This document shows, one piece after another, positions 1-9,726 of a stretch of 64,000 bases of DNA. The DNA is from Lutjanus erythropterus (lineage: Eukaryota; Chordata; Actinopteri; Lutjaniformes; Lutjanidae). The translations under genes were made by a program, and so were the position numbers. The number at the start of each line of letters is the position of its first letter. Position 1 is the stretch's first letter. The notes under the pieces were generated by a model. That model ran no database searches. It saw nothing but the letters and a program-made list of their open reading frames with translations, and was not told where the DNA came from. The stretch spans positions 37,801,536-37,865,535 of the forward strand of contig CM034600.1 of NCBI GenBank assembly GCA_020091685.1, read 5' to 3'.

Positions 1-365
1 GATGGTAAAAAAAAAACAAAAAAACAAAAAAAAAAAACAGCCTGCAGCCCACTGAAAGTTTCCATGTGAACACTTAGAAATTTTTCCACTGAAATTAAAA
101 CAGAAACAATCTGTATAATTTTGCTTATTATTAAACTGTTATTGGGCCTTTATTCTGAAAGGGTTCAGTGCTGTGTTCATTGGTGATGATAATGAACTGT
201 ATGTTTTATATTAAACTATAATGTTGTACAGCCATGTTGTTTACACTGTTCTTCTTCTACTGTTCTACTACTTTTCCTGCTTTTGCTGCAACCTATATTT
301 GGCATGCATGGTGTCAGGGCCACTGGCCACTCCTGAAATCTGATTGGCCATTTCAAGTGCCACAC

Positions 366-414
366 ATCGGCTCTGCCTGAAGACTGCAAGGTAGCAGTCT
401 GAGGAAGAGCCGAT
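366..414. repeat. Imperfect 49-bp hairpin
   Basis: The left arm 366-387 and right arm 394-414 pair over about 20 bases with one mismatch and a small bulge around a 6-base loop (AAGGTA). Both outer arms read ATCGGCTCT inward. It overlaps the hammerhead-like motif just downstream, and the two folds would compete for the same bases. Probably part of an old interspersed repeat. Confidence 0.6.
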
Positions 415-433
415 AGCTCGAAACGTCATGCTA
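392..433 (+). other. Hammerhead-ribozyme-like motif
   Basis: CTGAGGA (399-405) is followed by a GAGC/GCTC stem with loop CGATA, then GAAAC and GTC. The flanks TAGCAGT (392-398) and ATGCTA (428-433) can pair over six bases with one bulged G, like stem I of a type I hammerhead. Against it: an extra A follows the CTGAGGA box, and stem III would have no loop. A degenerate look-alike lies near 16928-16960. Similar motifs are known in Penelope-like retroelements; the assignment here is a guess. Confidence 0.3.
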
Positions 434-593
434 ATGTGCTGTTCAGACGGAAGCTCTTTTGGTGTGCGGATTTTTTCCTTTCCTTTGACGTTTGATAGTT
501 TGTGATCCAGCTCCAAAACCACTGGGATCAGGGATGTGTGTGTTTTTTTCACATAGCTGTTCATTCCAAGCTCCACCCTATTATCCTCAAGTA

Positions 594-990
594 TTATTGG
601 CTATCTGTCCAGTGAGAGGCGGGACCTTAGTTTGAACCAACTTTTTGACAATTATATAATTTTACTTTAAGGATCATTTTACAACTCAGGAATAATAATT
701 ATAATTAAGTCATAGTTCCCTTTATGATATACACAAATGGAAAAAAAGTATGGAAGCTATATTTTATATTTCTGTGATGACGCTCTGTTGCGATGTGATC
801 AGACTAGTAATCGTTTAAATTAAAATTTTAAACACAGGAATGTATGAAACTGTAATATATAATTAAAGTTGATAAAGCAAATGGTAAATTAATTTAATTC
901 CGACTTGTGTGACAAGTACACACATGCATGCACACGCACACGCATGAATACACACACACTTCATGCCATCCCCCGCATGAGTCAGTGCCT
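594..990. repeat. Interspersed repeat, copy shared with 54955-55720
   Basis: The segment beginning CTATCTGTCCAGTGAGAGGC near 600 recurs with few changes near 54967. Both copies later contain AAACACAGGAAT, then a CA or GT dinucleotide tract, then CTTCATGCC. The second copy is longer because another repeat (55215-55530) sits inside it. Family not identified. Confidence 0.6.
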
Positions 991-2162
991 CATTTGGGCC
1001 ACTTCAGTCAAAAAAGTTAAAGTTTTGGACCTTTCTAACAAAAATAATGAGCCCACAGTTCCTTGACATGGTAATTCAGAGAGTGACCAACAGTAAGAGT
1101 GCAGTACTTTGTTAGCCTGCTGGCTGATAAACATCTACATGCATCACCGGTGTGCTCTATATACTGTAGCACACTTCTGACTCTGACATGATTAGAGATT
1201 CTACCATTATTAGGAGTTTTAAGGTAGCTGTATCTACTGCTGATCACAATCTAACAGTGACATCTTGTGGTTAAAAAGAATAATGCTGTCTAACATCACA
1301 GCCGTTGACTGTAAAGTAGATAATATCAGTTTTGTTCATAGTGATGACATTGTACAGCAGCTGAGTGGCTAAGAAGGTTGATGCTGGCTGGAGGATATTT
1401 AACAAGACATCCACAGCACTTTTTCACTGAAATCATCTTTAAAGTTGTGTGTTGTGTGTTATTTCATATTTGTGTCTCACTAAAAGCAGCCTGATTAATT
1501 TCTCAAGTGACCCTTCATGGAAAATAGTTGCCCGCCCCTGCAGGACTCACTAGAGCTGGGGTGAATGGTTAGAATAATGATAATTATCACTAATTGAATT
1601 ATCACTTCACCAGCACTATTTATCAATATTTGTCTTATTCTAACATTGAATACACAGACACAATATAAACATACTATAGAGTGCTAGAACTGTGTGTTAA
1701 AGCGGAACAGATCACAAAATGCCTGTTATATACTGTTTATTAAATTCCTCCTTTAAAAATCATTATTAGGATAAAATACCAACTGATCAGAGTAAAATTA
1801 AAGCACTCTCAAGGTATTTAAATGCCCAGACTCTCAAAGCCTTTATCAACACATCTAAATTGTTGTTATAAATGCAGTTATAAATCCATTGGTACCCACA
1901 GCAACATTGTCACGTTTATTTTACTAACTGTCCATATTAAATTTGATTGTATGATTATTTAATGCTTGCTTATTTCCAGAGTAAGGGATCAACAGAGGAC
2001 TCACAGGATCTTTTCATTTGAAACATTAAAAGACTTTCTGTTTACATGAGTGATTGTGTATTTTGGGGACTTAATTAAAATGGAAAAAGTTACACATCAG
2101 GGTTCAGGTACCAGACTTCTCAATAAAAATAAAACAAAGACAGCTGTTCTTTTAAAATGCAC

Positions 2163-2917
2163 TTAAAGGAGAAGTGTGTGATTTCCAGTGGCATCTAGCG
2201 TTCAAACCTTAGATTGCAACTAAGAGGATTTAACCCGACACCGCCCCTCTCTCACCAAGAGTACGGTGGCCGTCAGCGGACAAAATGGCGAGCGAAAGTT
2301 ATCTCACAACAAACTACAATTATGTGTGTAGGATGAATTACCTGTCCAGCAGAAAACAGGCAACCTCGGCGTCACTGTGAAAACGTTTGTCCTCCATCAG
2401 CGATTTCCATCGTGTAAACGCTATGCCGATGTTGATTCGTGTTTTTGCCGTTTCCTGTCATGCTTGCGTTTACTTTCTTCGCGTCTCCGCTTCATGGATG
2501 ACGGGGATTCACTGTCCGCTGCTTTTTGTTCTGGTACAGTGTATGTATGATCCTCCATTTGTCAAAACTGTGCCAGTCAAGGTTCACAACGCTAAATGGT
2601 CTGCCAGCAATCACCCGCGTATATCCTCCCCGTCTACTTCCGTGTTTACGCTGCGGCGTCTACGTAAGGTCGCCTTGGGCTTCCCAAGACTCACTGTTAG
2701 TGCAGTTTGTCCGCTCTGCGCTGCTGTAGACGGCGCAGGATGATGATCTCCGTAAGTTGACCCAACAGTATGTAACTATAAATGGCTATTTCTAAAGTAA
2801 CGGGAACATATAGATTATGAGTTTACGTTGATTGATAATAATAAATAACATACTTATATATAATATATCTCATTTATGTTCATAAATTCCTGTAATTATT
2901 ACACACTGGTCCTTTAA
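2163..2917. mobile_element. TTAA-flanked nonautonomous DNA transposon
   Basis: TTAA at 2163-2166 and 2914-2917 flank a 747-bp element. The ends AGGAGAAGTGTGTGAT and, reversed, AGGACCAGTGTGTAAT form short terminal inverted repeats. TTAA duplication is typical of Kolobok or piggyBac families. Open frames inside (for example 2387-2743) resemble no transposase and are taken as chance. Confidence 0.65.
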
Positions 2918-3229
2918 TAACTTTTATTAAATTCCATCAAAGTTACAGGTCAATATAGTGATAAGTTCCATGTTAGATTCCTTTACTACCTACATTATTA
3001 AATTATTATTCAAAGTGTTCAGCACTAAAAATCAGAAAACTTTAAAGACTAAATATATTTTAACTATATAATTGTCTGAACTGCTGAACCTTTTTATTTA
3101 TTTTCCCTCCTCCTTCTTCTTCTGTCTTTTTTAAATTATTATTATTTAGATTTTCCATGAAAAACCCTGGCAAATATCTGTATTGGTGATTATGATTATT
3201 TGTGATTTTCAATAAAGATTTTTAAAAAA

Positions 3230-3280
3230 ACAGGAAGTAAATTAAAGATAAGTAGGTCGTCGTCATTCTCGCGCATGCTC
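3230..3280 (+). promoter_or_regulatory. Probable pink1 core promoter motifs
   Basis: An ETS-type site ACAGGAAGTA (3230-3239) and an NRF1-like palindrome CGCGCATGCTCA (3270-3281, one base off the consensus) lie 100-155 bp ahead of the pink1 start codon. No TATA box is evident. ETS and NRF1 sites are typical of TATA-less promoters of nuclear genes for mitochondrial proteins. The transcription start itself cannot be placed. Confidence 0.45.
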
Positions 3281-3383
3281 AGTTGTTTTGTTTACATAAT
3301 ATCGCCCTTGATAGAGATAGGTGAGGACTGTCTGACACAAGCGGACTGAAATAACAGCTTAAATTACCTTTCTGAGGTAAATT

Positions 3384-3740
3384 ATGTCTGTGAAACACGC
3401 TCTGAGCCGGGGGCTCGAGTTGGGCCGGTCGGTCTTCCAGCTGGGTCTCCTTAAAACCGGTGGCCGAGTCGTAGCAAAGCTCCGAGCTGACCGTCTCCGT
3501 GTAGGCCCGCAGGTGCGCACGGTTCAGCCTCAGGCTTTCCTGCCGTCTCGGTACCGATATTACCGCACCTCCCTGAAGGGCCTGGCGGCCCAGCTTCAGT
3601 CCGCCGGATTCGGGAGGAGGTTCGGCGGTGGGTCTCCACGGAACAGGGCCGTGTTTCTGGCTTTCGGTCTCGGCGTGGGGCTCATCGAGCAGCAGCTGGA
3701 GGAGGACAGGAAGAGCGCTGCGACCTGCCAGGAGATCCAG
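3384..3740 (+). CDS. pink1: pink1 coding exon 1
   Basis: Codons 1-119, phase 0 end at CAG|GTATGA. Encodes the arginine-rich presequence and the membrane/PARL segment [14 protein letters not shown], ending in SAATCQEIQ as in vertebrate PINK1. The exon is GC-rich compared with its flanks, consistent with a promoter-proximal first exon. Confidence 0.95.
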
Positions 3741-6700
3741 GTATGATAATAAAACCACACAAACTGAGGTTCGTAATTATATGTTATACTGCTGCTTATA
3801 TTTCTAATTCACTATTTAACTGAGCTACCATAGTTAGTAATTACGCTTTATACGAGCTATTCTTCGTGGTGGAGAGAGTACTGAAGATCTACACTCAATT
3901 ACAAGTACTGTTACATTTCAAAAATATTACTCATTACAGGGAAAAGTACAAAAGTACAAAGTATTCTTCTGAAAAAATACTCGGAGTATAAGTTACTTTT
4001 TAACCGTTGATGTTCAATACATTATAAAATATTATATCGTGCATAATCTTCACTGGTTTTCCTTAACCAACAGTCTAAAATGTGAACAATCAATTATTCA
4101 TTAATAATTTACAAGATACAAAACACGTTTCTGTTACTTTTTTCCTCTTTTTCATTTCTTCTGTTTTGTTTTGTCATTTCAACTGTAAGTTTTGATGTCA
4201 AATGAAGTGCAGTTTCTAAACTGTTGATTAAATATCCAGTAATTCATTTTAAATTGGTTAAATTCTCATTGCCGATTCTAATGATTCATCATTAACATCT
4301 TTACTCCAAACCTGTTGCTGCTGCAGTGTTTAGTTTTATGTCCATATTTTATTGTTTTCTTCTGCCTATGTGCCATCAGATCAGCTTATTGGCAACAAAA
4401 ATACAGATGAAAAGTTTGTATATTAATTCAAATTGTACTCAGAACTCAATTATGATTATAAAATTAGCTAAATGGATTACATAGTGAAATGCATACTTAA
4501 GTATACGTAACAGTACAGATTTGAAAATCTACTTATAAAAGTGCAAGTGCCCCTAAAAACTACTAAATTACAGTAATTTGAGTATTTGTAACTAGTTACT
4601 TCCACCCCTGGCTATTCTACAGACTTGGATCAAAGTCAAAAAGGTAAACCTGCTAAAACAGAAGTGTCTTTCTCCTCCGTAAGTTGTATAATAAACAAGG
4701 TTCACATTTCTAGTAATTGTAGTTAATTCACATTTTGTATATTCAAATATTTTTCTCCCAAAATGTGTCACTACCTAAACACAGTAAACACATTATTTTG
4801 AAATATTTTGAAATATAAAAAAGTTGTTCACAGATTAATGAGTGAGTGAAAATTTTACATAATTGCACTCATGTTCATCTTCTTTCAGTTTTTATGCTAC
4901 TTATACCTCTAATCTGCTATGTAACTGAGCTGAAAACCATAGTTATTAGTTACTTTTTACATACAAAACTGATTTTGCATATTAGACATATGATCGGGTT
5001 CTAAAATATTTTACAACTTTAGGCTACATAAAGATTAAAAATGAACCGTTTTAATGGTGGACCATCCATAAGACTCAAATATTGCATAAAACCTAATTTA
5101 TTTATTATTTATTTATTTTGTTTTACTCCAGTGCATGGATACTCTCTATTTTTTGTCCTAGTTATCTTAGGACAAGAAGACATGCACAAACACACACCCC
5201 TACCTTTCTGTATCTCAAAAAATACATATTTCTCCCGATCTGCAGGCGGTGTTTAGCAAGAAAAGATTCCAGAGCCCACTCAGGCCATTCACCTCTGGAT
5301 ATAAACTGGAGGATTACATTATTGGGAATCAGATTGGGAAAGGCTCCAATGCTGCTGTGTACGAGGCTGCAGCTCCGTTTGCCCCTCCGACGGAGAGTAA
5401 ACCCTCCCTGGTGCAGCTGAGAGAAGATGAAGAGGACGTGGAGGCGGCTCCTCGATCTCTGACATGCTGCTCACTGAAAAGATTCCCTCTGGCGATCAAG
5501 ATGATGTGGAACTTCGGGGTGGGTGTTCTATAATAGTCCACACTTTTATCTGTTAGACCTGTGCAGGACAACATGCACAGAAAAGTACTGACAGGTGTTT
5601 TGTGATGCCATTTATTTGCAGGCAGGGTCGTCAAGTGAGTCAATATTAAAATCAATGTCACAGGAGCTGGTGCCTGCAGGTCCTCTGGCCGTAAAGCAGG
5701 AAATGGAACAGATCACTCTGGATGGGTAAGTATTAGACCTTCAGTGCTCTCAGACTTTATCACTAGTCCTTGTAAAGATGCTCAGAAACATCTGTGACCT
5801 CTCTACATGCAGAAATTTTGGAGTCCTGCCCAAAAGAGTGTCAGCACACCCTAACGTGATCACGGTGCACCGGGCTTTCACAGCAGACGTCCCACTGCTA
5901 CCAGGTGCCCAGGAAGAGTATCCAGATGTGCTGCCAGCCAGACTCAACCCTGCTGGTCTGGGCAACAACCGCACTCTTTTCCTGGTCATGAAGAAGTAAG
6001 TCCTGCCACCTCTTGCCCCCTTGATCAGTTAATCTTAACGTTATAATCCTTAAAGGTATAATCTGCAACGTTTTCCTGAAAAAACAATGTATAGACTCAT
6101 ATGACACACTTATATACCACTAGAAGTGTGTGGTGGGGGCTGTATCTGCAGAGACCCTGTCCTCTGCATGTATTTGTATTTTTTCTCATTGTTTTGCTGT
6201 TTCTGGGACATTTCACTAAACCAAATCATTGGTATCTGATGTTGTGATGAGTTTGCAAACGCCTTGGACAAATCCTACTGACTCTACCTTTAAGTCTGGG
6301 CTGATTGAGAATATGCTTGGCCGGTATAAAGGTCTTACAGCACTCCAGGGTAATCATGAATCCCAATGGTATGGTTTTCTATACCGTCCTAAATACAGAC
6401 ATTCATCTTTCTATGAAACTGATAGAGATGCTGTATTGTAGTGTGCAACAAACACCACCAGGGGTCAGTCTCTCTGCTAATGAATAATGCAGTGCAGCTG
6501 AACTGAGAAACATGGCATGTGGGGGATAAAGTTACAGGACTAACTAGTAAAAAAAAAAAGAATGCCTCTTCTCCAGTTTGAGAGTGTTTAGTCCTGATTA
6601 TAAAGGTGAGCCAGCAAACACTGCAGACTGCTGATGATCAGTGAAGTTGCCAGTCTGGGAGTAAATGCAGTAAAAACCGCTCCCAACAAGGTCTGTGGAT

Positions 6701-9461
6701 TATCTTGAGAAAACGAGTCATGATTTCTGTCAGGAGACTTTGCTGCTGAATTTTTCAAATTTATTCTCTGGCTCGTTGAGCACCACAAGCTGAGTGCCAT
6801 TTCGCCCCATTTTATTGGAGAGAAGGCAGACATCTCTACCACTGATATCTCCAAAACTCTGCAACTCACACCAGAACTATCTGATGGATATATAGCACTA
6901 CAGGTAAGAGGAAAAATATATTTATGATCCCTTTAATGTGAACTAGGAGCAGAAGGCAATGTTCAGTTTGAATTAGCAGTAATATAATAGCTCTGATACA
7001 GTGTTAATAAAGTGAACAGTGAGGCTTAAATCAAAGATTGAGATAAAACACTTGACATACAGGCTGCAGCACTTTTTAAAATATAGTTTATATAAATAAA
7101 AAGAATGTAAATATATTGAATGACTGTTGCAGAAAAACTGGCTTTGATTTCATAAAAATCTTAAGGATTATAATTTTAGGAGTTCAGTAAAATGGTTTAA
7201 GCTCATCCTGTCTTCTTTTGTGTTTTAGTTACCCCTGCACGCTGCGACAGTACCTGGAGGAGTCCACACCGAACCGCAGGCAGGGCGCCCTGATGCTGCT
7301 GCAGCTCCTCGAGGGGGTCGACCACCTGTGCGGACAGGGCGTCGCCCACAGGGATCTCAAGTCAGACAACGTGCTGCTGGAGTTTGACTCTGGTCAGAGA
7401 AATATTCAGTCAGTCAGAAGAACAACATTTTGGAGAGTCTGCTCCGTCAGTTCTGTGTTGAAATTTCAAACTGATTTTGCTTTTCTGCAGACGGTTGCCC
7501 TCGTTTAGTGATTTCTGACTTTGGCTGCTGCCTGGCTCAGGGTGACTCGAGTCTGCAGCTGCCCTTCAACAGCATGTGGGTCAGCAGAGGAGGGAACGCC
7601 TCCCTTATGGCACCAGAGGTAGGTTCAAGTAGCTCTTTATTGTTATTAAAGGTATAGTTCAGATGTTTTAAAATGGGATAAATCTTGTAGAAGGAGCAGA
7701 TGTTTATAACGGTTAAATTGAGCAATATCATAATGGAGCTTTGCAGGCAGTGAACCAGACAGTCATTTGTCTCAGAATACATTGCAAGAAAAAAATGTTC
7801 CACAGAATTCTGTAGATTTTCATTTTGGATCACCGCTGAAATTTCAAAAAGCAAAAACAACCTGCAGATTTCACTTGAGCCTGAGTATTACCTACAGTCG
7901 ATGGTGGTCCCCAGTTTGGAGAAGAAGCAGCAGGAGTACTGGTGTAGGAAGCTCAGCAATGTACTGCTGTGGACAGGGCCAGCAGCAAAATGTACATCAG
8001 TATCAGGTTAAGTGTACGCTACATTTAGAGCATTTTCACTGCTTTACCCTGCTGTCAGGCAGACTTTTCCAACATTAAAACACAGTTATACAAGTCAAAT
8101 ACCACTCACTCCAAAGCAACCAGACTCCATTGACTGAAACATTAATTTTACTTTGCAGAATGCAGTAGCTGCTGTTCTATTGCTGCCTCGATCGGTCAGT
8201 TTGTTTGCGTTATAGTGTGACTTTGGTGAATCTGACTAAACCCTTTTTAACTCAGAAGTCACAGAATAACACAGACAAACTAACAAAACAGTGCAGTGGC
8301 AGAGCAGCAACACCTGTGTTCTGCAAGGTAAAATTACTGATTTTACCAATGGAGTTTGGTTGTTTTGGAGAGAGGGATATTAGGTTTATATATTTAGCAG
8401 AAAAGTCTGTCTGACAGCAAGGTAAAGTGGTGAAAATATTCTAAATATAGTGCTGTCCTCAGCAGTACATTATTCAGTTCCTACACCAGTAATCTTGCTG
8501 ATCCTCATCTTCTATAGGTAATACACTGACTGTAGACACGTACTTCATACAAACACATTTCAAATAATTCAAACTATCCCTTTAAGTAAAATAACATGCT
8601 GAATATTAATACAGAATATCATCAGTTGTAAATCTCTTGTTCTTGTTATGATGTGTCTGCCCAAAGGTGACCACTGCAGTTCCAGGGTGTGGGGTGGTGA
8701 TTGACTACAGCAAGGCGGACGCCTGGGCAGTGGGCGCCATCTCCTACGAGATATTTGGCCAGAACAACCCGTTCTATCGAGCAGCGGGACTGGACAGCAG
8801 GAGTTACCAGGAGAAGCAGCTTCCTCCTCTGCCCTCCAGCGTTCCAGCGGATGTTCAGTTAGTGATTCGACTGCTGCTCAGGAGGAACCCAGGCAAGGTA
8901 CAGCAGGGTCGGGAGGGGTTTGTTAGGAAACTGAATGCTCAGACAAGTTTTGTGTACAGTTAAATCACTCTAAATATCTGAAAAAATAATTTAAGCAAGG
9001 TGACAATGTCACAAAGTTCATTTATATATCATTTTATAGTTTATAATTTGTATAATGAGATGCTTAAAATGTAGCTATGGTTTCAGGAAATGTGTTTAAA
9101 AAGTTGGAAAAAACTGTAATAATTAATATTTATTTGATGCTGCGGCGCTCATGTGTGCCTTATCGTTTCTCTGCAGCGCCCCAGTGCCCGTGTGGCAGCT
9201 AACATGCTGCATCTCAGCCTCTGGGGACGGAAGGCCCTGGCCAATCAGGACAGCGTTGGCATGAAGAAGCTGGCCGATTGGCTGCTGTGCCAGTCCGCTG
9301 TGGTTCTCCTGAGGGGCTGCAGCGGACCCAGCGGGAACACGGTGGAGGCGGAGCTTCAGAGGAGCTTCCTGTCCAACCTGGACCTGGAGGAGCTGCGCAC
9401 GGCCGTGGGCTTCCTCCTGTATGGACGAGAGCAGCGTCAGGCCTGTATACTGTCTGCTTAG
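3384..9461 (+). CDS. pink1: PTEN-induced kinase 1 (PINK1), 8 coding exons
   Basis: Complete gene: join 3384-3740, 5246-5518, 5622-5725, 5813-5995, 7229-7392, 7491-7618, 8667-8897, 9177-9461; 574 codons against 581 in human, also with 8 exons. All introns are GT-AG and the frame is unbroken. The protein has a basic N-terminal mitochondrial presequence, a hydrophobic segment about 89-101 with Ala93-Phe94 at the position cut by PARL, then a Ser/Thr kinase domain: glycine loop [10 protein letters not shown] (150-159), AIK lysine 204, HRDLKSDN with Asp348, DFG Asp370, MAPE. Ser213 aligns with the autophosphorylation site Ser228 of human. The family accumulates on depolarised mitochondria, phosphorylates ubiquitin and Parkin and starts mitophagy. 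The start is the first ATG in exon 1 and matches the family N-terminus. No disabling change seen. Confidence 0.97.
3741..5245 (+). other. pink1 intron 1
   Basis: GT-AG intron of 1.5 kb, ending TGCAG|GCG. Half of it is the hAT-like element at 3864-4610; the rest (4619-5230) is AT-rich with no feature I can name. Confidence 0.85.
3856..4618. mobile_element. hAT-like nonautonomous element with perfect 8-bp TSD
   Basis: An 8-bp direct repeat GCTATTCT (3856-3863 and 4611-4618) flanks a 747-bp element ending ...TTCCACCCCTG. The left end (GTGGTGGAGAGAGTAC) has drifted from the CAGTGGTGGAAAGAGT seen in the sister copy at 33457-34164. Interior matches include AAGTACTGTTACATT near the left end and GTAATTTGAGTATTTGTAA near the right. 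Eight-base duplications and CAG...CTG ends indicate the hAT superfamily. No transposase is encoded. Confidence 0.85.
5246..5518 (+). CDS. pink1: pink1 coding exon 2
   Basis: Codons 120-210, phase 0 at both ends (TGCAG|GCG ... GGG|GTGGGT). Encodes the start of the kinase domain: glycine-rich loop [10 protein letters not shown], the long PINK1-type insertion in the N-lobe with an acidic run REDEEDVE, and the catalytic AIKMMWN lysine. Confidence 0.95.
5622..5725 (+). CDS. pink1: pink1 coding exon 3
   Basis: Codons 211-244 plus two bases of codon 245. Begins AGSSSESIL, the region of the Ser228 autophosphorylation site, and continues [10 protein letters not shown] as in other vertebrates. Donor GATGG|GTAAGT is a strong consensus. 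Confidence 0.94.
5813..5995 (+). CDS. pink1: pink1 coding exon 4
   Basis: Completes codon 245 through two bases of codon 306. Encodes [20 protein letters not shown] and RTLFLVMK, the N-lobe/hinge part of the kinase. Acceptor CATGCAG and donor AAGAA|GTAAGT. Confidence 0.95.
5996..7228 (+). other. pink1 intron 4
   Basis: GT-AG intron of 1.2 kb, mostly filled by the TTAA-flanked repeat at 6054-6932. The remainder is AT-rich with no feature. Confidence 0.85.
6050..6936. mobile_element. TTAA-flanked composite repeat in pink1 intron 4
   Basis: TTAA at 6050-6053 and 6933-6936 flank ends AGGTATAATC and (reversed) AGGGATCATAAA. The left 200 bases resemble the repeat at 23947-24180 (both contain TGTATAGACTCATAT and CTGTATCTGCAGAGAC). 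The right 120 bases resemble the right end of the element at 38841-39305, and share GGAAAAATAT with several ada intron copies. It may be one element or a recombinant of two related families. Confidence 0.6.
7229..7392 (+). CDS. pink1: pink1 coding exon 5
   Basis: Completes codon 306 through one base of codon 361. Encodes [21 protein letters not shown] and the catalytic loop [12 protein letters not shown] with Asp348. An apparent open frame continues into the intron, but the donor TCTG|GTCAGA restores the family sequence in the next exon. Confidence 0.94.
7491..7618 (+). CDS. pink1: pink1 coding exon 6
   Basis: Completes codon 361 through codon 403, phase 0 end. Encodes [10 protein letters not shown] with the metal-binding Asp370 of DFG, the activation segment and [10 protein letters not shown]. 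Acceptor TTCTGCAG, donor CAGAG|GTAGGT. Confidence 0.95.
7646..8585. mobile_element. TTAA-flanked MITE in pink1 intron 6
   Basis: TTAA at 7646-7649 and 8582-8585 flank a 932-bp element with ends AGGTATAGTTC and (reversed) AGGGATAGTTTG. Segments recur elsewhere: the part near 7685-7765 at about 17920-18000, and the part near 7950-8070 in the ada intron 3 cluster (for example GCTAAGCAATGTACTGCTGT near 35513). It fills nearly all of this 1.05-kb intron. Confidence 0.75.
8667..8897 (+). CDS. pink1: pink1 coding exon 7
   Basis: Codons 404-480, phase 0 at both ends. Encodes [21 protein letters not shown], the C-lobe helix aF region, then NPFY and [10 protein letters not shown]. The acceptor is CCAAAG|GTG; the donor GCAAG|GTACAG. 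The preceding pyrimidine tract is weak, which may be a result of the transposon ending just upstream. Confidence 0.93.
9177..9461 (+). CDS. pink1: pink1 coding exon 8 (last)
   Basis: Codons 481-574 and the TAG stop. Begins [17 protein letters not shown] as in all vertebrate PINK1 proteins and encodes the helical C-terminal extension that caps the kinase domain and contacts the TOM complex in human PINK1. The last residues (QACILSA) differ from mammals, as expected. Confidence 0.95.
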   Translation, partial: RPSARVAANMLHLSLWGRKALANQDSVGMKKLADWLLCQSAVVLLRGCSGPSGNTVEAELQRSFLSNLDLEELRTAVGFLLYGREQRQACILSA

Positions 9462-9726
9462 ACCCGCTGTCACTCATTCAGACGCATTCAGAAGTCATTG
9501 ATCTAGAGCCTAGAGTTCATACCTGATACTCAGCCGGACCTCTGTGTTTATGTCTGTAGTCTTTACATCTAATGGCTATTAAGGCAAACTCCTCTGACAC
9601 TGTACTCTTAGACTATTCTGTATAATCTGTGGCTTTTATTCCTGCAGTTATGGTTAATTCTCAAATGGTGAAACTCACCTTCTTATATTGTCTGATCTCC
9701 CCTGAATTTGTTGCTACTGAAAGTGC
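9462..9726 (+). other. pink1 3' untranslated region, unfinished
   Basis: Follows the stop codon directly. It has no AATAAA or ATTAAA before the inverted-terminus element that begins at 9727, so the transcript probably continues into that element or uses a weak variant signal. Confidence 0.5.

Larger units (their letters stand above)
1..3229. other. Intergenic spacer left of pink1
   Basis: AT-rich spacer with no exon that I can support. It opens with an A-rich run, carries a hairpin and ribozyme-like motif near 366-433, a repeat shared with the 55-kb region from about 594, and a TTAA-flanked element at 2163-2917. The stretches 1000-2160 and 2918-3229 show nothing recognisable beyond AT-rich sequence; short open frames there lack splice sites or family resemblance. 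Confidence 0.6.

Noticed and set aside
2387..2743. 118-codon frame in the TTAA element
   Set aside because: Cysteine-rich but not like any transposase, and lies wholly within a nonautonomous repeat.
3279..3758. 159-codon open frame antisense to pink1 exon 1
   Set aside because: It mirrors the GC-rich coding exon and has no family resemblance; the plus strand encodes a well-conserved PINK1 N-terminus.
7393..7490. pink1 exon 5 reading on to 7508 without splicing
   Set aside because: The extra codons do not match PINK1, while the TCTG|GT donor and the TTCTGCAG acceptor restore the family sequence exactly.
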